From Thermodesulfobium sp. 4217-1 (GTDB lineage Bacteria; Thermodesulfobiota; Thermodesulfobiia; Thermodesulfobiales; Thermodesulfobiaceae): a DNA stretch of 64,000 bases. Position 1 is the stretch's first letter. Each line of letters starts with the position of its first letter. Both the position numbers and the translations under genes were made by a program. Positions 1-8,307 of the stretch are shown one piece after another. The DNA lies in NCBI RefSeq assembly GCF_039822205.1, contig NZ_JBAGBW010000008.1, positions 11,034-75,033 on the forward strand, written 5' to 3'. The notes under the pieces are model-generated. The model ran no database searches. It was given only the letters and a program-made list of their open reading frames with translations, and was not told the origin of the DNA.

Positions 1-516
1 TGCTGCGAACAGCACCGCTATCTTTATGCCAAAAAACAAAACAACTGGACTAATAGCAGCGAAACCAAGTATAAATGACATTACCCATGTAACGTTAAAA
101 AGCGAATTAGCAGCAGGCAAGTTTTTCGTTGATGCAGTTTTTGGTATCATGGCGAATTCTGCAGGAGCAAATATAACAATCAAGGACGCTATAAGAAAGC
201 TATACAGATAAATTGCAAAAAGGTTATTCAAAAAAAATACTAAAGCAGTAGATAAAAGACTCCTTAAAACATTTATGGTTATCAAAATAACCTTTCTATC
301 CATCTTGTCCAAAAAAACTCCAACAAAGGGCGCTATTATTACAGAAGGAAGGGCAAAAGCAACCATCAAAGAAGAAACGCTAATATTGGTACTGGTAATA
401 TTAGAAACTGCGATCATTAAGGCTGCCATTAAAAATTTATCTGAAAACTGTGAAAAGATTTGTGCAATCCACAGTCTCAAAAAATATTTATCTTCAAAAA
501 TCCAAATTTTTCCCAT
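1..516 (-). CDS. MFS transporter, N-terminal part (runs off the left edge)
   Basis: The minus strand reads open from an ATG at 516 to the window edge, giving 172 residues without a stop. The product is very hydrophobic, with about five predicted membrane helices. The loop GVFLDKMDRK after the second helix matches the G-x-x-x-D-R-x-x-R/K loop between helices 2 and 3 of the major facilitator superfamily. The start overlaps the end of recO by 23 bases, so it is probably the last gene, or one of the last, of the minus-strand housekeeping operon. The substrate cannot be told from this half. The C-terminal part lies outside the window. Confidence 0.8.
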   Translation of the reverse strand, partial: MGKIWIFEDKYFLRLWIAQIFSQFSDKFLMAALMIAVSNITSTNISVSSLMVAFALPSVIIAPFVGVFLDKMDRKVILITINVLRSLLSTALVFFLNNLFAIYLYSFLIASLIVIFAPAEFAMIPKTASTKNLPAANSLFNVTWVMSFILGFAAISPVVLFFGIKIAVLFAA

Positions 517-1045
517 AGACTTCCTTATCCACAAGTTTTATCGATTTTGGCAGGTAGCCCAAAATGTCGATAATTCTTCTCTTTATATTCTTATAATCCT
601 CTACATCATCATTGCAAACGGTTGTATCTAAGAAGCCAGCGCAATAAAACTCTTCATTCAAACACCTTACCAACCAGGCTAAGTCTTTAAATTGCGTTTC
701 TCCATCAGAAATTATATTTTCAGCTACTCTTTCCACAGATTCAAAAGCACCTCTTGCAATCTTATCTATTATGTCCAGGTATGACAGTAACAAGATAGAC
801 TGATTGAAAGATTTTATTTCAGGCGATCTTATAATATTATATTCATTTAAAATTGCAACTTCACTCTTTGTCTTGACAAGTTCTATGTCCACAAGGGTGC
901 CAGGAAAAACCAATTTTCTAAAAATATTTTTTTTGTTGCCTCTTAGAAAAACCGGAACTGAGCCTTCTTGATCTGTTAGAATCTTTACGATAAAACTGTT
1001 CTCTCTTATAGGAAAAGATCTTAAAAAGATACCCCTGTATATCAT
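494..1045 (-). CDS. recO: RecO-like DNA repair protein (short form)
   Basis: RecO works with RecF and RecR in loading RecA at single-stranded gaps. The 183-residue product starts with an OB-fold-like segment (YRGIFLRSFPIRENSFIVKI and a following beta strand ending in FLRG), then a helical region. It is shorter than typical RecO (about 240) and lacks the C-terminal cysteine-rich zinc region. Its ATG overlaps the cdd stop as TAATG, a coupling arrangement. In Firmicutes recO also lies close to cdd. The assignment rests on the N-terminal pattern plus synteny. The short C-terminus could reflect a real family variant, because the following MFS gene already starts inside its 3' end. Confidence 0.72.
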   Translation of the reverse strand: MIYRGIFLRSFPIRENSFIVKILTDQEGSVPVFLRGNKKNIFRKLVFPGTLVDIELVKTKSEVAILNEYNIIRSPEIKSFNQSILLLSYLDIIDKIARGAFESVERVAENIISDGETQFKDLAWLVRCLNEEFYCAGFLDTTVCNDDVEDYKNIKRRIIDILGYLPKSIKLVDKEVYGKNLDF

Positions 1046-1476
1046 TAAGTCAGTTTAAAAGGGCGTCCTAATAGATCTGACAACAATACAATCTTTCTTT
1101 CGCTCTCTGAAACAAGGATAATTGGGAAATCGCCGCTCACAAATTCAGACAAAACCTGAAGGCAACAACCACACGGATATGGCAGCACATCTTTATTGTA
1201 AACGCAAAGACAAAGGAAATTGCTATTTCCGGATGAAACAGACTTAAATATGGCCACCCTCTCAGCACACATAGTAGCGCCATAAGAAGAATTTTCTACA
1301 TTACATCCTAAAAATATATCTCCCTTATCTATCAACAAGCTAGAGCCGACAGCAAATTTAGAATAAGGCGAATAAGAAAACAATGAAGCTTTTTTAGCCC
1401 CATTTATAAGTTTTTCTATTAAGTTTTCATTTGTTTTACATTTAGAGTTTAAATGTAAATTTATCTTATCTTCCAT
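1045..1476 (-). CDS. cdd: Cytidine deaminase
   Basis: Cdd deaminates cytidine and deoxycytidine in pyrimidine salvage. Both zinc-site motifs are visible: the CAER motif (Cys plus catalytic Glu) after NVENSSYGATM, and PCGCCLQVL, which supplies the other two cysteines. I chose the ATG at 1476, which lies 14 bases after a GGGG Shine-Dalgarno-like stretch. A TTG at 1500 is also in frame but has no ribosome binding site. From 1476 the protein has 143 residues, normal for the tetrameric bacterial enzyme. The gene follows pyrG by about 90 bases and is stop-start coupled to recO. Confidence 0.92.
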   Translation of the reverse strand: MEDKINLHLNSKCKTNENLIEKLINGAKKASLFSYSPYSKFAVGSSLLIDKGDIFLGCNVENSSYGATMCAERVAIFKSVSSGNSNFLCLCVYNKDVLPYPCGCCLQVLSEFVSGDFPIILVSESERKIVLLSDLLGRPFKLT

Positions 1477-1569
1477 ATTCAAATTTTTTACCCCATACAA
1501 TTAATAATTATATCCAACTAAAAATACTAAATGCACATAAGCTAATTATAGCGCATTTAAATATCGAAT

Positions 1570-3192
1570 CTAATCGGTTGTTGCTGCTTTTATAAAGTCA
1601 AAAAAAAGTGGATGTGGTTTGTTTGGCCTTGATTTAAATTCGGGATGAAACTGAGTACCTAAAAACCACTTGTGATCTTTCAATTCTACAATTTCAACTA
1701 AGTTTTTCTCTTCAAATAAGCCGCTAGTAACCATACCAGCGCCCTCAAAAGCCTCCTTGAAAAGGTTGTTAAACTCATATCTGTGTCTGTGTCTCTCTAA
1801 TACCAGCTCTTGATTGTAAGCACGTTTTGCAATAGTATTGTCGGCCAACTTGCATGGAAAAGCTCCAAGTCGCATTGTAGCACCTTTATCTATTACACAT
1901 TTTTGTTCTTCCATTAGGTCTATTATTGGGAACTTTGTATTTTCATCAAATTCTGTGCTGTTAGCACCTTCCAACCCAAGCACATCTCTAGCAAATTCGA
2001 TGCACATAATCTGCATACCCAAGCACAGTCCGAAATAAGGTATGTTATTTTCACGGGCATATCTTGCTGACAAGATCTTCCCTTCTATTCCTCTTACGCC
2101 AAATCCCCCAGGCACTACGATGCCCTTTACGCCTTCAAACATCTTCTTCGCATCATCCAAAGAATTAATATCTTCAGTATTTATCCATCTAATTTTTAGA
2201 TCATATCCTAAATGTAGACTGCTGTGTCTTAAAGACTCAACAACGCTAATATAGGAATCAGGCAGGCCTACATATTTTCCTGCGATAGCTATCTCAACCG
2301 AACCCTTTAGGCTTCTGGCCATTTCGACTATCCTTGCCCAGCTTTCCAATTGCGGTTCTACATAAGGCTCAATTTTTAACTTGCTTGACACGAGCTTGCT
2401 CAGCTTGTTTGACTCGAGCATTATTGGAGCCTCATAAATGACGTCCTTCACGTCTTGCAATGGGATTACCGCTTCTGGCTCTACGTCGCAAAACAAAGAT
2501 ATTTTTTCCCTTATCGAGCTATTAATGGACTTTTCTGATCTAAGAATTATAATATCAGGCTGAATCCCAATACTTCTCAGTTCTTTAACGCTGTGCTGAG
2601 TGGGCTTTGTTTTAAGCTCTTTTGCAGCCTTTAAATAAGGGACAAGAGTTAAGTGAATATAAAGGGTGTTATCCCTGCCAACATCTTTCTTAAATTGTCT
2701 AATTGCCTCCAAAAACGGCTCGCCTTCAATATCTCCTACTGTGCCTCCGACCTCACAAATAAGGATGCCTCCATCTGTAAGCAGCTCTGCAGCCTCTTTT
2801 ACCTTTGCCTTTATTTCGTTTATTACGTGTGGGACAACCTGCACGGTACCTCCCAAGAAATCTCCGCGCCTTTCCTTCAATAAAATTTCTTGATAGACCA
2901 TGCCAGATGTCAGGTTCGATGATTTGGTTAGACTCGTATTTATAAATCTCTCATAGTGTCCAAGGTCAAGATCTGTCTCAGCCCCATCATCAGTTACAAA
3001 TACTTCTCCATGTTGATAGGGATTCATTGTCCCCGGATCCACATTTAAATAAGGATCGAGTTTGATAACGTTTACCTTTTGCCCCATAGACTTAAGGATC
3101 CTCCCTAAGGATGCAACTACTATACCCTTACCAAGCGATGAGGTAACCCCACCTGTGACAAAAACAAACTTTGTATTATTGTTTGACTTCAT
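1570..3192 (-). CDS. pyrG: CTP synthase
   Basis: The enzyme converts UTP to CTP using ATP and glutamine. The 540 residues show the full two-domain layout. The N-terminal synthetase has the P-loop segment TGGVTSSLGKGIV (about residues 14-26) and the CEVGGTVGDIEG motif. The C-terminal class I glutamine amidotransferase has the nucleophile elbow GLCLGMQ and the HPE catalytic dyad in GTQFHPEF near residue 517. Length is standard. The ATG lies inside the 3' end of the CorC-like gene, with a 17-base overlap. pyrG is not the usual neighbour between dgkA and cdd in Firmicutes and seems to have been inserted into that synteny block. Confidence 0.98.
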   Translation of the reverse strand: MKSNNNTKFVFVTGGVTSSLGKGIVVASLGRILKSMGQKVNVIKLDPYLNVDPGTMNPYQHGEVFVTDDGAETDLDLGHYERFINTSLTKSSNLTSGMVYQEILLKERRGDFLGGTVQVVPHVINEIKAKVKEAAELLTDGGILICEVGGTVGDIEGEPFLEAIRQFKKDVGRDNTLYIHLTLVPYLKAAKELKTKPTQHSVKELRSIGIQPDIIILRSEKSINSSIREKISLFCDVEPEAVIPLQDVKDVIYEAPIMLESNKLSKLVSSKLKIEPYVEPQLESWARIVEMARSLKGSVEIAIAGKYVGLPDSYISVVESLRHSSLHLGYDLKIRWINTEDINSLDDAKKMFEGVKGIVVPGGFGVRGIEGKILSARYARENNIPYFGLCLGMQIMCIEFARDVLGLEGANSTEFDENTKFPIIDLMEEQKCVIDKGATMRLGAFPCKLADNTIAKRAYNQELVLERHRHRYEFNNLFKEAFEGAGMVTSGLFEEKNLVEIVELKDHKWFLGTQFHPEFKSRPNKPHPLFFDFIKAATTD

Positions 3193-4480
3193 CGATCTCT
3201 CCTTTCTCTATTCTGACCAGTACATCCTTTATCCTCTTGCCATCTACCTTTAAAACTTTAAATTCTATACCTTTAAATGTTATTTTGTCACCCTCTTTAG
3301 GAATTTTGCCGAATAAAGCGAACAAAAGTCCTGCAAGAGTCTCTTCATTATAATCATCGATAAAGTCTTCAAAATCGAGTTCTATTTTAGCTGCAAACTC
3401 TCTCAAACTCAATCTCCCATTGGCTACAAAACTATCCTCTGTATAATCCTTCACCAATGCTTCTTCATCGAAATCATATTCATCTCTAATTTCACCGACT
3501 ATTTCCTCAACCAGGTCTTCTACCGTCAAAAGTCCCGCAGTACCTCCAAATTCATCTATTACAATAGCCATGTACAGCCTTTTGGTCTGAAGTTCTCTGA
3601 AAAGCTCGCTAATATTTTTGCCTTCTGGAATAAAATATGCTTCTCGAAGGGATGAATCAATGTTTTTCGAATAGTCGGTCGACGGGCCTAAATTCATAAG
3701 GATATCTTTTACATATAAAATGCCTACTATATTGTCTATATCCTCATCAAAAACAGGATACCTCGAATGCCCTTCATTTCTGATAATCTCTAACGTATCG
3801 CTCAAAGTAGTGCCTTTTTTTATACATACCATATCAATTCTTGGAATCATTATCTCCCTTACAACCTTGTCTTTGAATTCAAAGACACCGCTAATCATTT
3901 CTTTTTCCTCTTTCTCAATTACGCCCTCTTCCTCGCTTACGTTAACAAGATATTTCAATTCACTCTCTGTAATCGAGGGTAATCCCTTAATATTTTTTAT
4001 TCCAAATGGCATCAAAAAGGTCCCCGATATTGAAGTAAACATAAAGACAAACGGTTTGCTAATATGTGTCATAAGATACAGGAAAGATATTAGAACAAAA
4101 AATATTTTATCAGCCATATAATAACCGATAGTCTTAGGAACTATCTCCCCTATTACAATGATAAAAAGTGAAGATATTACAATTGAAAATGTAGCAGCTA
4201 TTGCAATAGAGCCAATATTGTTGACAGAAAAGAGCTCTATCATAAAAGAAGTTATCAGGGTAGAAAGGGCAATATTAACAAAGTTGTTCAACAGTAGAAG
4301 AGTTGTTATTACTTCTTGAGGATGTATCAAGAGGTATTCTGCTTTTTCATGCCCCGACTGTTTATCGTTGATCCACTGCATTATCTTGATTCTGCTGGCT
4401 TTTGTAAAAACAGTCTCAGTGCAAGACAAAAAGGCAGAACAGATAATCAAAAATAAAGATAACAAAAAATATGGCATCAT
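3176..4480 (-). CDS. CorC/HlyC-type membrane CBS protein
   Basis: This belongs to the CNNM/CorC family, implicated in magnesium or cobalt efflux and formerly annotated as hemolysin. An N-terminal DUF21 membrane region (about residues 1-170, four helices) precedes a CBS pair (about 200-325, including REIMIPRIDMV and the repeat unit SRYPVFDEDIDNIVGIL). The C-terminal CorC_HlyC domain (about 345-430) includes NEETLAGLLFALFGKIP. Length and order match the full-length family. It overlaps pyrG by 17 bases and follows dgkA with a 1-base gap, so it is co-transcribed. Transport direction and ion cannot be read from the sequence. Confidence 0.9.
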   Translation of the reverse strand: MMPYFLLSLFLIICSAFLSCTETVFTKASRIKIMQWINDKQSGHEKAEYLLIHPQEVITTLLLLNNFVNIALSTLITSFMIELFSVNNIGSIAIAATFSIVISSLFIIVIGEIVPKTIGYYMADKIFFVLISFLYLMTHISKPFVFMFTSISGTFLMPFGIKNIKGLPSITESELKYLVNVSEEEGVIEKEEKEMISGVFEFKDKVVREIMIPRIDMVCIKKGTTLSDTLEIIRNEGHSRYPVFDEDIDNIVGILYVKDILMNLGPSTDYSKNIDSSLREAYFIPEGKNISELFRELQTKRLYMAIVIDEFGGTAGLLTVEDLVEEIVGEIRDEYDFDEEALVKDYTEDSFVANGRLSLREFAAKIELDFEDFIDDYNEETLAGLLFALFGKIPKEGDKITFKGIEFKVLKVDGKRIKDVLVRIEKGEIDEVKQ

Positions 4481-4481
4481 A

Positions 4482-4892
4482 TTAGGTTAACACCTTAAAC
4501 GAATGACTAACAAGGTTGCCAAAACCTACAATATGTGGAGAAATTCTGTTGAAGATTAAAATTAAAAAGATGATTACAGAAAAAAAGCATGCGATTAAGA
4601 CGAAGGAAGCTGACATATCTTTTATTATTCCAACTCTATCATCAAATTCTGGTTTAACAAAATCCATAATCCTCTCAATCACAGAATTGATCATCTCAGA
4701 AACTATAACCATAGAAGAAGAGAGTAAAACCATAGCCCATTCATAAGGTCTAAACCTAATTAAAAATCCTAAGAATAATAGAAATAAAAACATAGACATC
4801 TGAATTTTTAGATTCCTCTCCTCTTTAAGAGCCCTTAAAAAACCCTTTATAGCGAAATAAAAGCTCCTATAAATACTGTGAGACCTTTTCAA
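4482..4892 (-). CDS. dgkA: Diacylglycerol/undecaprenol kinase family protein
   Basis: A small integral membrane kinase of the prokaryotic DagK family. Gram-positive-type members phosphorylate undecaprenol. The signature V-S-E-M-I-N-S-V-I-E-R-I-M-D (corresponding to the E-x-x-N-x-x-I-E-x-x-x-D signature) is at about residues 85-98, flanked by hydrophobic helices. The first 30 residues are basic and amphipathic. The TTG start is inside the end of ybeY (26-base overlap), typical of the ybeY-dgkA pair. Because the homologous Firmicute gene (dgkA/undK) handles undecaprenol, undecaprenol recycling is the likelier role; this is inference. Confidence 0.88.
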   Translation of the reverse strand: MKRSHSIYRSFYFAIKGFLRALKEERNLKIQMSMFLFLLFLGFLIRFRPYEWAMVLLSSSMVIVSEMINSVIERIMDFVKPEFDDRVGIIKDMSASFVLIACFFSVIIFLILIFNRISPHIVGFGNLVSHSFKVLT

Positions 4893-5316
4893 GACAAGCT
4901 TTCTCCTTAGATCTCATTTCTCCTTCACTAACTTCATTGTCATGATCGTACCCTAAATTGTGCAAAATTCCGTGTATAGCCAACCACAATAAGTAGTTCT
5001 CAAAGCTACTTGTTGCAATACCCTGAGTCCATCCCCCATAAGAGTCAGACACAAAATCTTCTTTTGCTTTTTCAACAGAAATTACAATGTCTCCCAAAAT
5101 ACCAAAGTCTCTGTCACCTTCGAAAGACAAAACATCTGTAGGATAATCGTTTCCAAGATACTCTTTATTTAACTGGGAAATCTCGTCATTATCTGTCAAG
5201 AGTAAACTAAGTTCGAGCTTTCCCACATCAAAAAACTTCATAGCCCCATTAATAGCTTTTTTTAAACCACTGTAATTTATTTTATATCGTTTTCTTTTAG
5301 ATAATACAAGACTCAT
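4867..5316 (-). CDS. ybeY: Endoribonuclease YbeY
   Basis: YbeY is a metal-dependent RNase involved in 16S rRNA 3'-end maturation and ribosome quality control. The diagnostic zinc motif H-G-x-L-H-x-x-G-Y-D-H is present (IHGILHNLGYDHD, about residues 113-125), as are the preceding strands DYPTDVLSFEGD and GDIVIS. At 149 residues it is a standard length. It lies between pgpH and dgkA as in Firmicutes. The ATG start at 5316 has only a weak upstream ribosome binding site. Confidence 0.95.
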   Translation of the reverse strand: MSLVLSKRKRYKINYSGLKKAINGAMKFFDVGKLELSLLLTDNDEISQLNKEYLGNDYPTDVLSFEGDRDFGILGDIVISVEKAKEDFVSDSYGGWTQGIATSSFENYLLWLAIHGILHNLGYDHDNEVSEGEMRSKEKACLEKVSQYL

Positions 5317-5405
5317 GTAAGAATTATAAATCCAAAATTTTTGAAATGTCTCATAATAATCCCCAGTTTATAAATCCTCCAAAATTATTTAAATAATGTA
5401 TAACT

Positions 5406-7448
5406 TTATTTTTTATTAAGTTCTGCTAAATCTGGATATTCAATTCTTTGATGAAAAGAACCCATAAACAGCCTTATAAAGACTTCCTTGATCCTTAGAA
5501 GCTCTTGAAGTGTCATAGGAGATTCGCTGAGCTGACCATCCTCAAGCTTATTCTTAAAAATTCTATCAATTAAACTGTCTATCTTCGGGAATACCGATCC
5601 AGAAGAAGCCCTCACAGCAGCTTCTACCGCATCTGCGAGCATCACTATAGCAGCCTCCTTAGTTTTTGGCAGAGGGCCAGGATATCTAAAATCCTTCTCT
5701 TCAACCTCAGAAAAGCCAGACTGCAAAGCCTTATGGTAGAAGAAGACGATCAAGCTTGTGCCGTGGTGCTGTGAAACTATATCCAATATCTTTTCAGGAA
5801 TGCCATAAGATTTTCCGATTTCCACACCATCTTTTACATGTGAAATCAATATTGTGGCAGAAAGCCAGGGCGATATTTCAGAATGCAAATTCACGCCGTT
5901 TTTCTGATTCTCTACAAAAAATTGAGGCCTTTTCAGCTTCCCAATATCATGATAATAAGAGGCAACTCTTGCCAATAAAGGATCGGCATTTATTTCTTCA
6001 GCAGCCGTTTCCGCCAGATTTGCAACTATCACGCTGTGATGATATGTACCAGGAGCCTCTATTTGCAATCTCTTTAAAAGCGGATGGCTAGGATTCGATA
6101 AATCTATCAATTTCAATGGGCTAAGAACTCCCACAGTGCTCTCAATATAAGGTAGGGCTCCCATTGCAGCAATCGATGATAAAAATCCATTCGCAATAGC
6201 AAAAGCAAACTGACCCAAAGAATCAAGTATGTTTATACCGCTCCAAATATCCCAAAGCAAAACAGCCAAGAAAAAGGTCAGAGAAAATAGGAAGGCAGTA
6301 TCGGACAAGTCGCCTCTTCTCTGTATGCCTCTACCGAAAAATGCTCCAGCAAATGCGCTGATAATTGCCATATAAAACCCAAGCAAACTAAAATTGCCAA
6401 AAAAGAACACTAATATAGCCAATACAACAGAATAAAGGAGAGATATAGCAGGTGTAAAAATCAACGACAAGAGCAATGAAACACTGGCAAGTGGAACGAT
6501 AATCGGAGAAATAGGGAACAATACAAAAACAAAAAGTATATAAACAGAAGATAATACTCCAAGGACTATCATATGCCCCCTGTCAAGAACTATCTTTGGA
6601 GAGAAATTAGCTATAATAAACCTAAATGCCAACAATAGAAGTCCTGAAAAGAAAAATAGACTTACAAAATTTCTAATCCCCGAAAGATTGTCCATAATGC
6701 CCAATTCCTTAAGTACATATGCCTTTTCAGGAGTCAAAATCTCTCCGCTTCTCACCAGAATCTGACCCTTTTTCACATCGACTACTACTGGTACTATGTC
6801 TTGGATTGCCTTTTGTTTGAGCTCGTTCGTTAGACCGTTATCTACAGTTGCATTTATTCTAAAATATCCCAAAATCAAATTCATAAATGACTGAGATGTG
6901 CCAGGATCGAGATTCAATGAATTTATTACCCCTGCCACTTCATTGGACAACACATCAAGCCTTTCTTCCCTGGGCAAAACAGCAAAAACTTTGTTAAGGT
7001 CTATCTCCAATTCTTTTGGATTAGCGCTCATAAGAGAAGTGATATCTCTTTGCGTTAAAAAGGGTGCCAGATCCTTTAGCTTGGTAGATCTTTGAGATTC
7101 AGACAAATCCTTAGTAGATTGCAAATTTGAAAGAAAAAGGTTGACAGACTCCTGAACAGAAACAAATTTGCTAATTGAAACCACAAGGACATCTGGGACA
7201 GATCTCTCCCGTTGTAGTTTAAGAGCCTCGGTAGCAACTGTATTGACAATTTGGGCGTCTTTTGGAGAAACCACATCAAACGGAACCATCTTCCCAACAG
7301 ATAAAGAAGGATAAACCCCTCCCATATTATAAAGAAGGGCTGATAACATAAGCGCGATTAACAGGTAACTAAAGAGCTCTTCCCCTTTGAATCGCAACCA
7401 AAAAGGCTTTAGCTGACCGAATAGAGAGCCAAAGCGAGTGAAATACAT
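5406..7448 (-). CDS. pgpH: PgpH/YqfF family 7TM-HD phosphodiesterase
   Basis: Members of this family hydrolyse cyclic di-AMP through a cytoplasmic HD domain. The 680-residue protein has an N-terminal membrane anchor, an extracytoplasmic 7TMR-HDED domain (about 50-265), a block of seven helices (about 265-440), and the HD domain (about 470-640). The HD domain carries YHHSVIVANLAE and the metal motif YYHDIGK, then H-x in LHSEISPWLSA and SQHHGTSLI. It lies 11 bases after rpsU and upstream of ybeY, the same order as yqfF-ybeY in Firmicutes. The c-di-AMP role is family knowledge; no c-di-AMP cyclase is in the window. Confidence 0.95.
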   Translation of the reverse strand: MYFTRFGSLFGQLKPFWLRFKGEELFSYLLIALMLSALLYNMGGVYPSLSVGKMVPFDVVSPKDAQIVNTVATEALKLQRERSVPDVLVVSISKFVSVQESVNLFLSNLQSTKDLSESQRSTKLKDLAPFLTQRDITSLMSANPKELEIDLNKVFAVLPREERLDVLSNEVAGVINSLNLDPGTSQSFMNLILGYFRINATVDNGLTNELKQKAIQDIVPVVVDVKKGQILVRSGEILTPEKAYVLKELGIMDNLSGIRNFVSLFFFSGLLLLAFRFIIANFSPKIVLDRGHMIVLGVLSSVYILFVFVLFPISPIIVPLASVSLLLSLIFTPAISLLYSVVLAILVFFFGNFSLLGFYMAIISAFAGAFFGRGIQRRGDLSDTAFLFSLTFFLAVLLWDIWSGINILDSLGQFAFAIANGFLSSIAAMGALPYIESTVGVLSPLKLIDLSNPSHPLLKRLQIEAPGTYHHSVIVANLAETAAEEINADPLLARVASYYHDIGKLKRPQFFVENQKNGVNLHSEISPWLSATILISHVKDGVEIGKSYGIPEKILDIVSQHHGTSLIVFFYHKALQSGFSEVEEKDFRYPGPLPKTKEAAIVMLADAVEAAVRASSGSVFPKIDSLIDRIFKNKLEDGQLSESPMTLQELLRIKEVFIRLFMGSFHQRIEYPDLAELNKK

Positions 7449-7459
7449 TTTAATCTAAG

Positions 7460-7639
7460 TTATCTTTTTTTTCTTTTTTTTGCAGCCTCAGCTCTCTTCT
7501 TCTTTTTCTTAACACTTGGACTTTCATAAAATTCCCTTTTTCGAACCTCGGAAAGGATTCCCTCTTGCTGAACTACCTTGTTGAAACGTTTTAATGCACT
7601 GTCTATTGATTCATCTTTGTTAATACGAATTTCTGGCAA
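7460..7639 (-). CDS. rpsU: 30S ribosomal protein S21
   Basis: Translating the minus strand from a TTG at 7639 gives 59 residues beginning [19 protein letters not shown] and ending in a lysine/arginine-rich tail ([16 protein letters not shown]). This is the standard S21 sequence pattern and length. A clear GAGGAGG ribosome binding site lies 8-9 bases upstream of the TTG, which fixes the start. It sits between the HIT gene and pgpH with short gaps, so it is in the same transcript. S21 helps the 30S subunit in initiation. Confidence 0.95.
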   Translation of the reverse strand: MPEIRINKDESIDSALKRFNKVVQQEGILSEVRKREFYESPSVKKKKKRAEAAKKRKKR

Positions 7640-7663
7640 AGTTTAACAACCTCCTCAAAATTA

Positions 7664-7999
7664 TCATCCAGGTGGCCACTCCATTGGCCTGCCACCAATC
7701 ACATGAAAATGAAGATGGAACACTGTCTGTCCTCCATCATCTCCAACATTTGTAACAACTCTGTATCCTTTAACAAGTCCTGCATTTTGGGCAATCAAAT
7801 CGCACACATACAACAAATGGGAAACTAGCCCAAAATCAGAAACATCATTAAGACTCTTTATGTGTTTCTTTGGTATTACAAGGGCATGAAAAGGAGCTAC
7901 AGGATTGATATCTTTGAAAGCTAAAGAATTATCATCCTCATATATTATCTGAGAGTCAAGCTTTTTTTCTGCTATAAGGCAAAATACGCAATTCTCCAG
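7664..7999 (-). CDS. HIT family nucleotide-binding protein, probable CTG start
   Basis: Histidine triad proteins hydrolyse adenosine phosphoramidates and related nucleotides. The product shows the N-terminal CVFCLIAEK zinc-type motif and the catalytic triad FHLHFHVIGG near the C-terminus. The open frame extends upstream to 8113, but that part lies within a 6S RNA gene and codes for nothing HIT-like. An AGGAGG at about 8011-8006 is followed after 6 bases by a CTG at 7999, which gives MENCVFCLIAEK as N-terminus and a 111-residue protein of normal length. No ATG, GTG or TTG is available in frame between the ribosome binding site and the conserved CVFC. The CTG start is therefore the best reading, though unusual. 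Confidence 0.88.
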   Translation of the reverse strand: MENCVFCLIAEKKLDSQIIYEDDNSLAFKDINPVAPFHALVIPKKHIKSLNDVSDFGLVSHLLYVCDLIAQNAGLVKGYRVVTNVGDDGGQTVFHLHFHVIGGRPMEWPPG

Positions 8000-8014
8000 A
8001 TAAAACCTCCTAAA

Positions 8015-8190
8015 TAAAGTACTCCCGCAGTGCCGTGTGCCAAGAGTCTTGAACCCAATCCTCATACAGTAATGGGCATACCTTCTTGCTAATTGTTTGC
8101 GATATGCAAACACAACGCCAGAAGCGATCTGCCCTTGAAGTTCGGTGTTAGCTCAAGATCTCAAGAGTATCACGAGCACCGCAGGAACTT
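8015..8190 (-). ncRNA. ssrS: 6S RNA
   Basis: A stretch of about 175 nt folds back on itself over its whole length. The 5' end (AAGTTCCTGCGGTGCTCGTG, from 8190) pairs with the 3' end around 8017-8037 to form a closing stem. The middle contains the 6S-like elements TTGAGCTAACACCGA and CTTCAAGGGCAGATCG on the 5' side and GGGTTCAAGACTCTTGGCAC on the 3' side, with an apical hairpin GTTTGC-ATATC-GCAAAC. This matches the layout of 6S RNA, which mimics an open promoter and binds sigma-70 RNA polymerase. A good promoter ends 6 bases upstream. The HIT ribosome binding site follows within 10 nt of the 3' end. Not the SRP or RNase P RNA: their core motifs are absent. Confidence 0.82.
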
Positions 8191-8195
8191 ATAAG

Positions 8196-8224
8196 AGTAT
8201 AACATAAAATAGACTTAGAGTTAA
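8196..8224 (-). promoter_or_regulatory. Sigma-70 type promoter of the 6S RNA gene
   Basis: On the minus strand a -35 TTAACT (8224-8219) and a -10 TATACT (8201-8196) are separated by exactly 17 bases. The predicted start falls at 8190-8189, the first bases of the 6S closing stem. It probably also serves the HIT-rpsU-pgpH run downstream. Confidence 0.7.
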
Positions 8225-8307
8225 TAGAATAAAAGTTTGATGTTAAATAAGACCGTTTATAGCTTTGACTGTAAAAAATAATTTAAGTTAAAGTATATAA
8301 TATAAAA

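Noticed and set aside
8000-8113. N-terminal extension of the HIT protein to 8113
   Set aside because: The added residues do not resemble HIT proteins and the DNA is better explained as the 3' half of a 6S RNA. A good ribosome binding site lies downstream of it.
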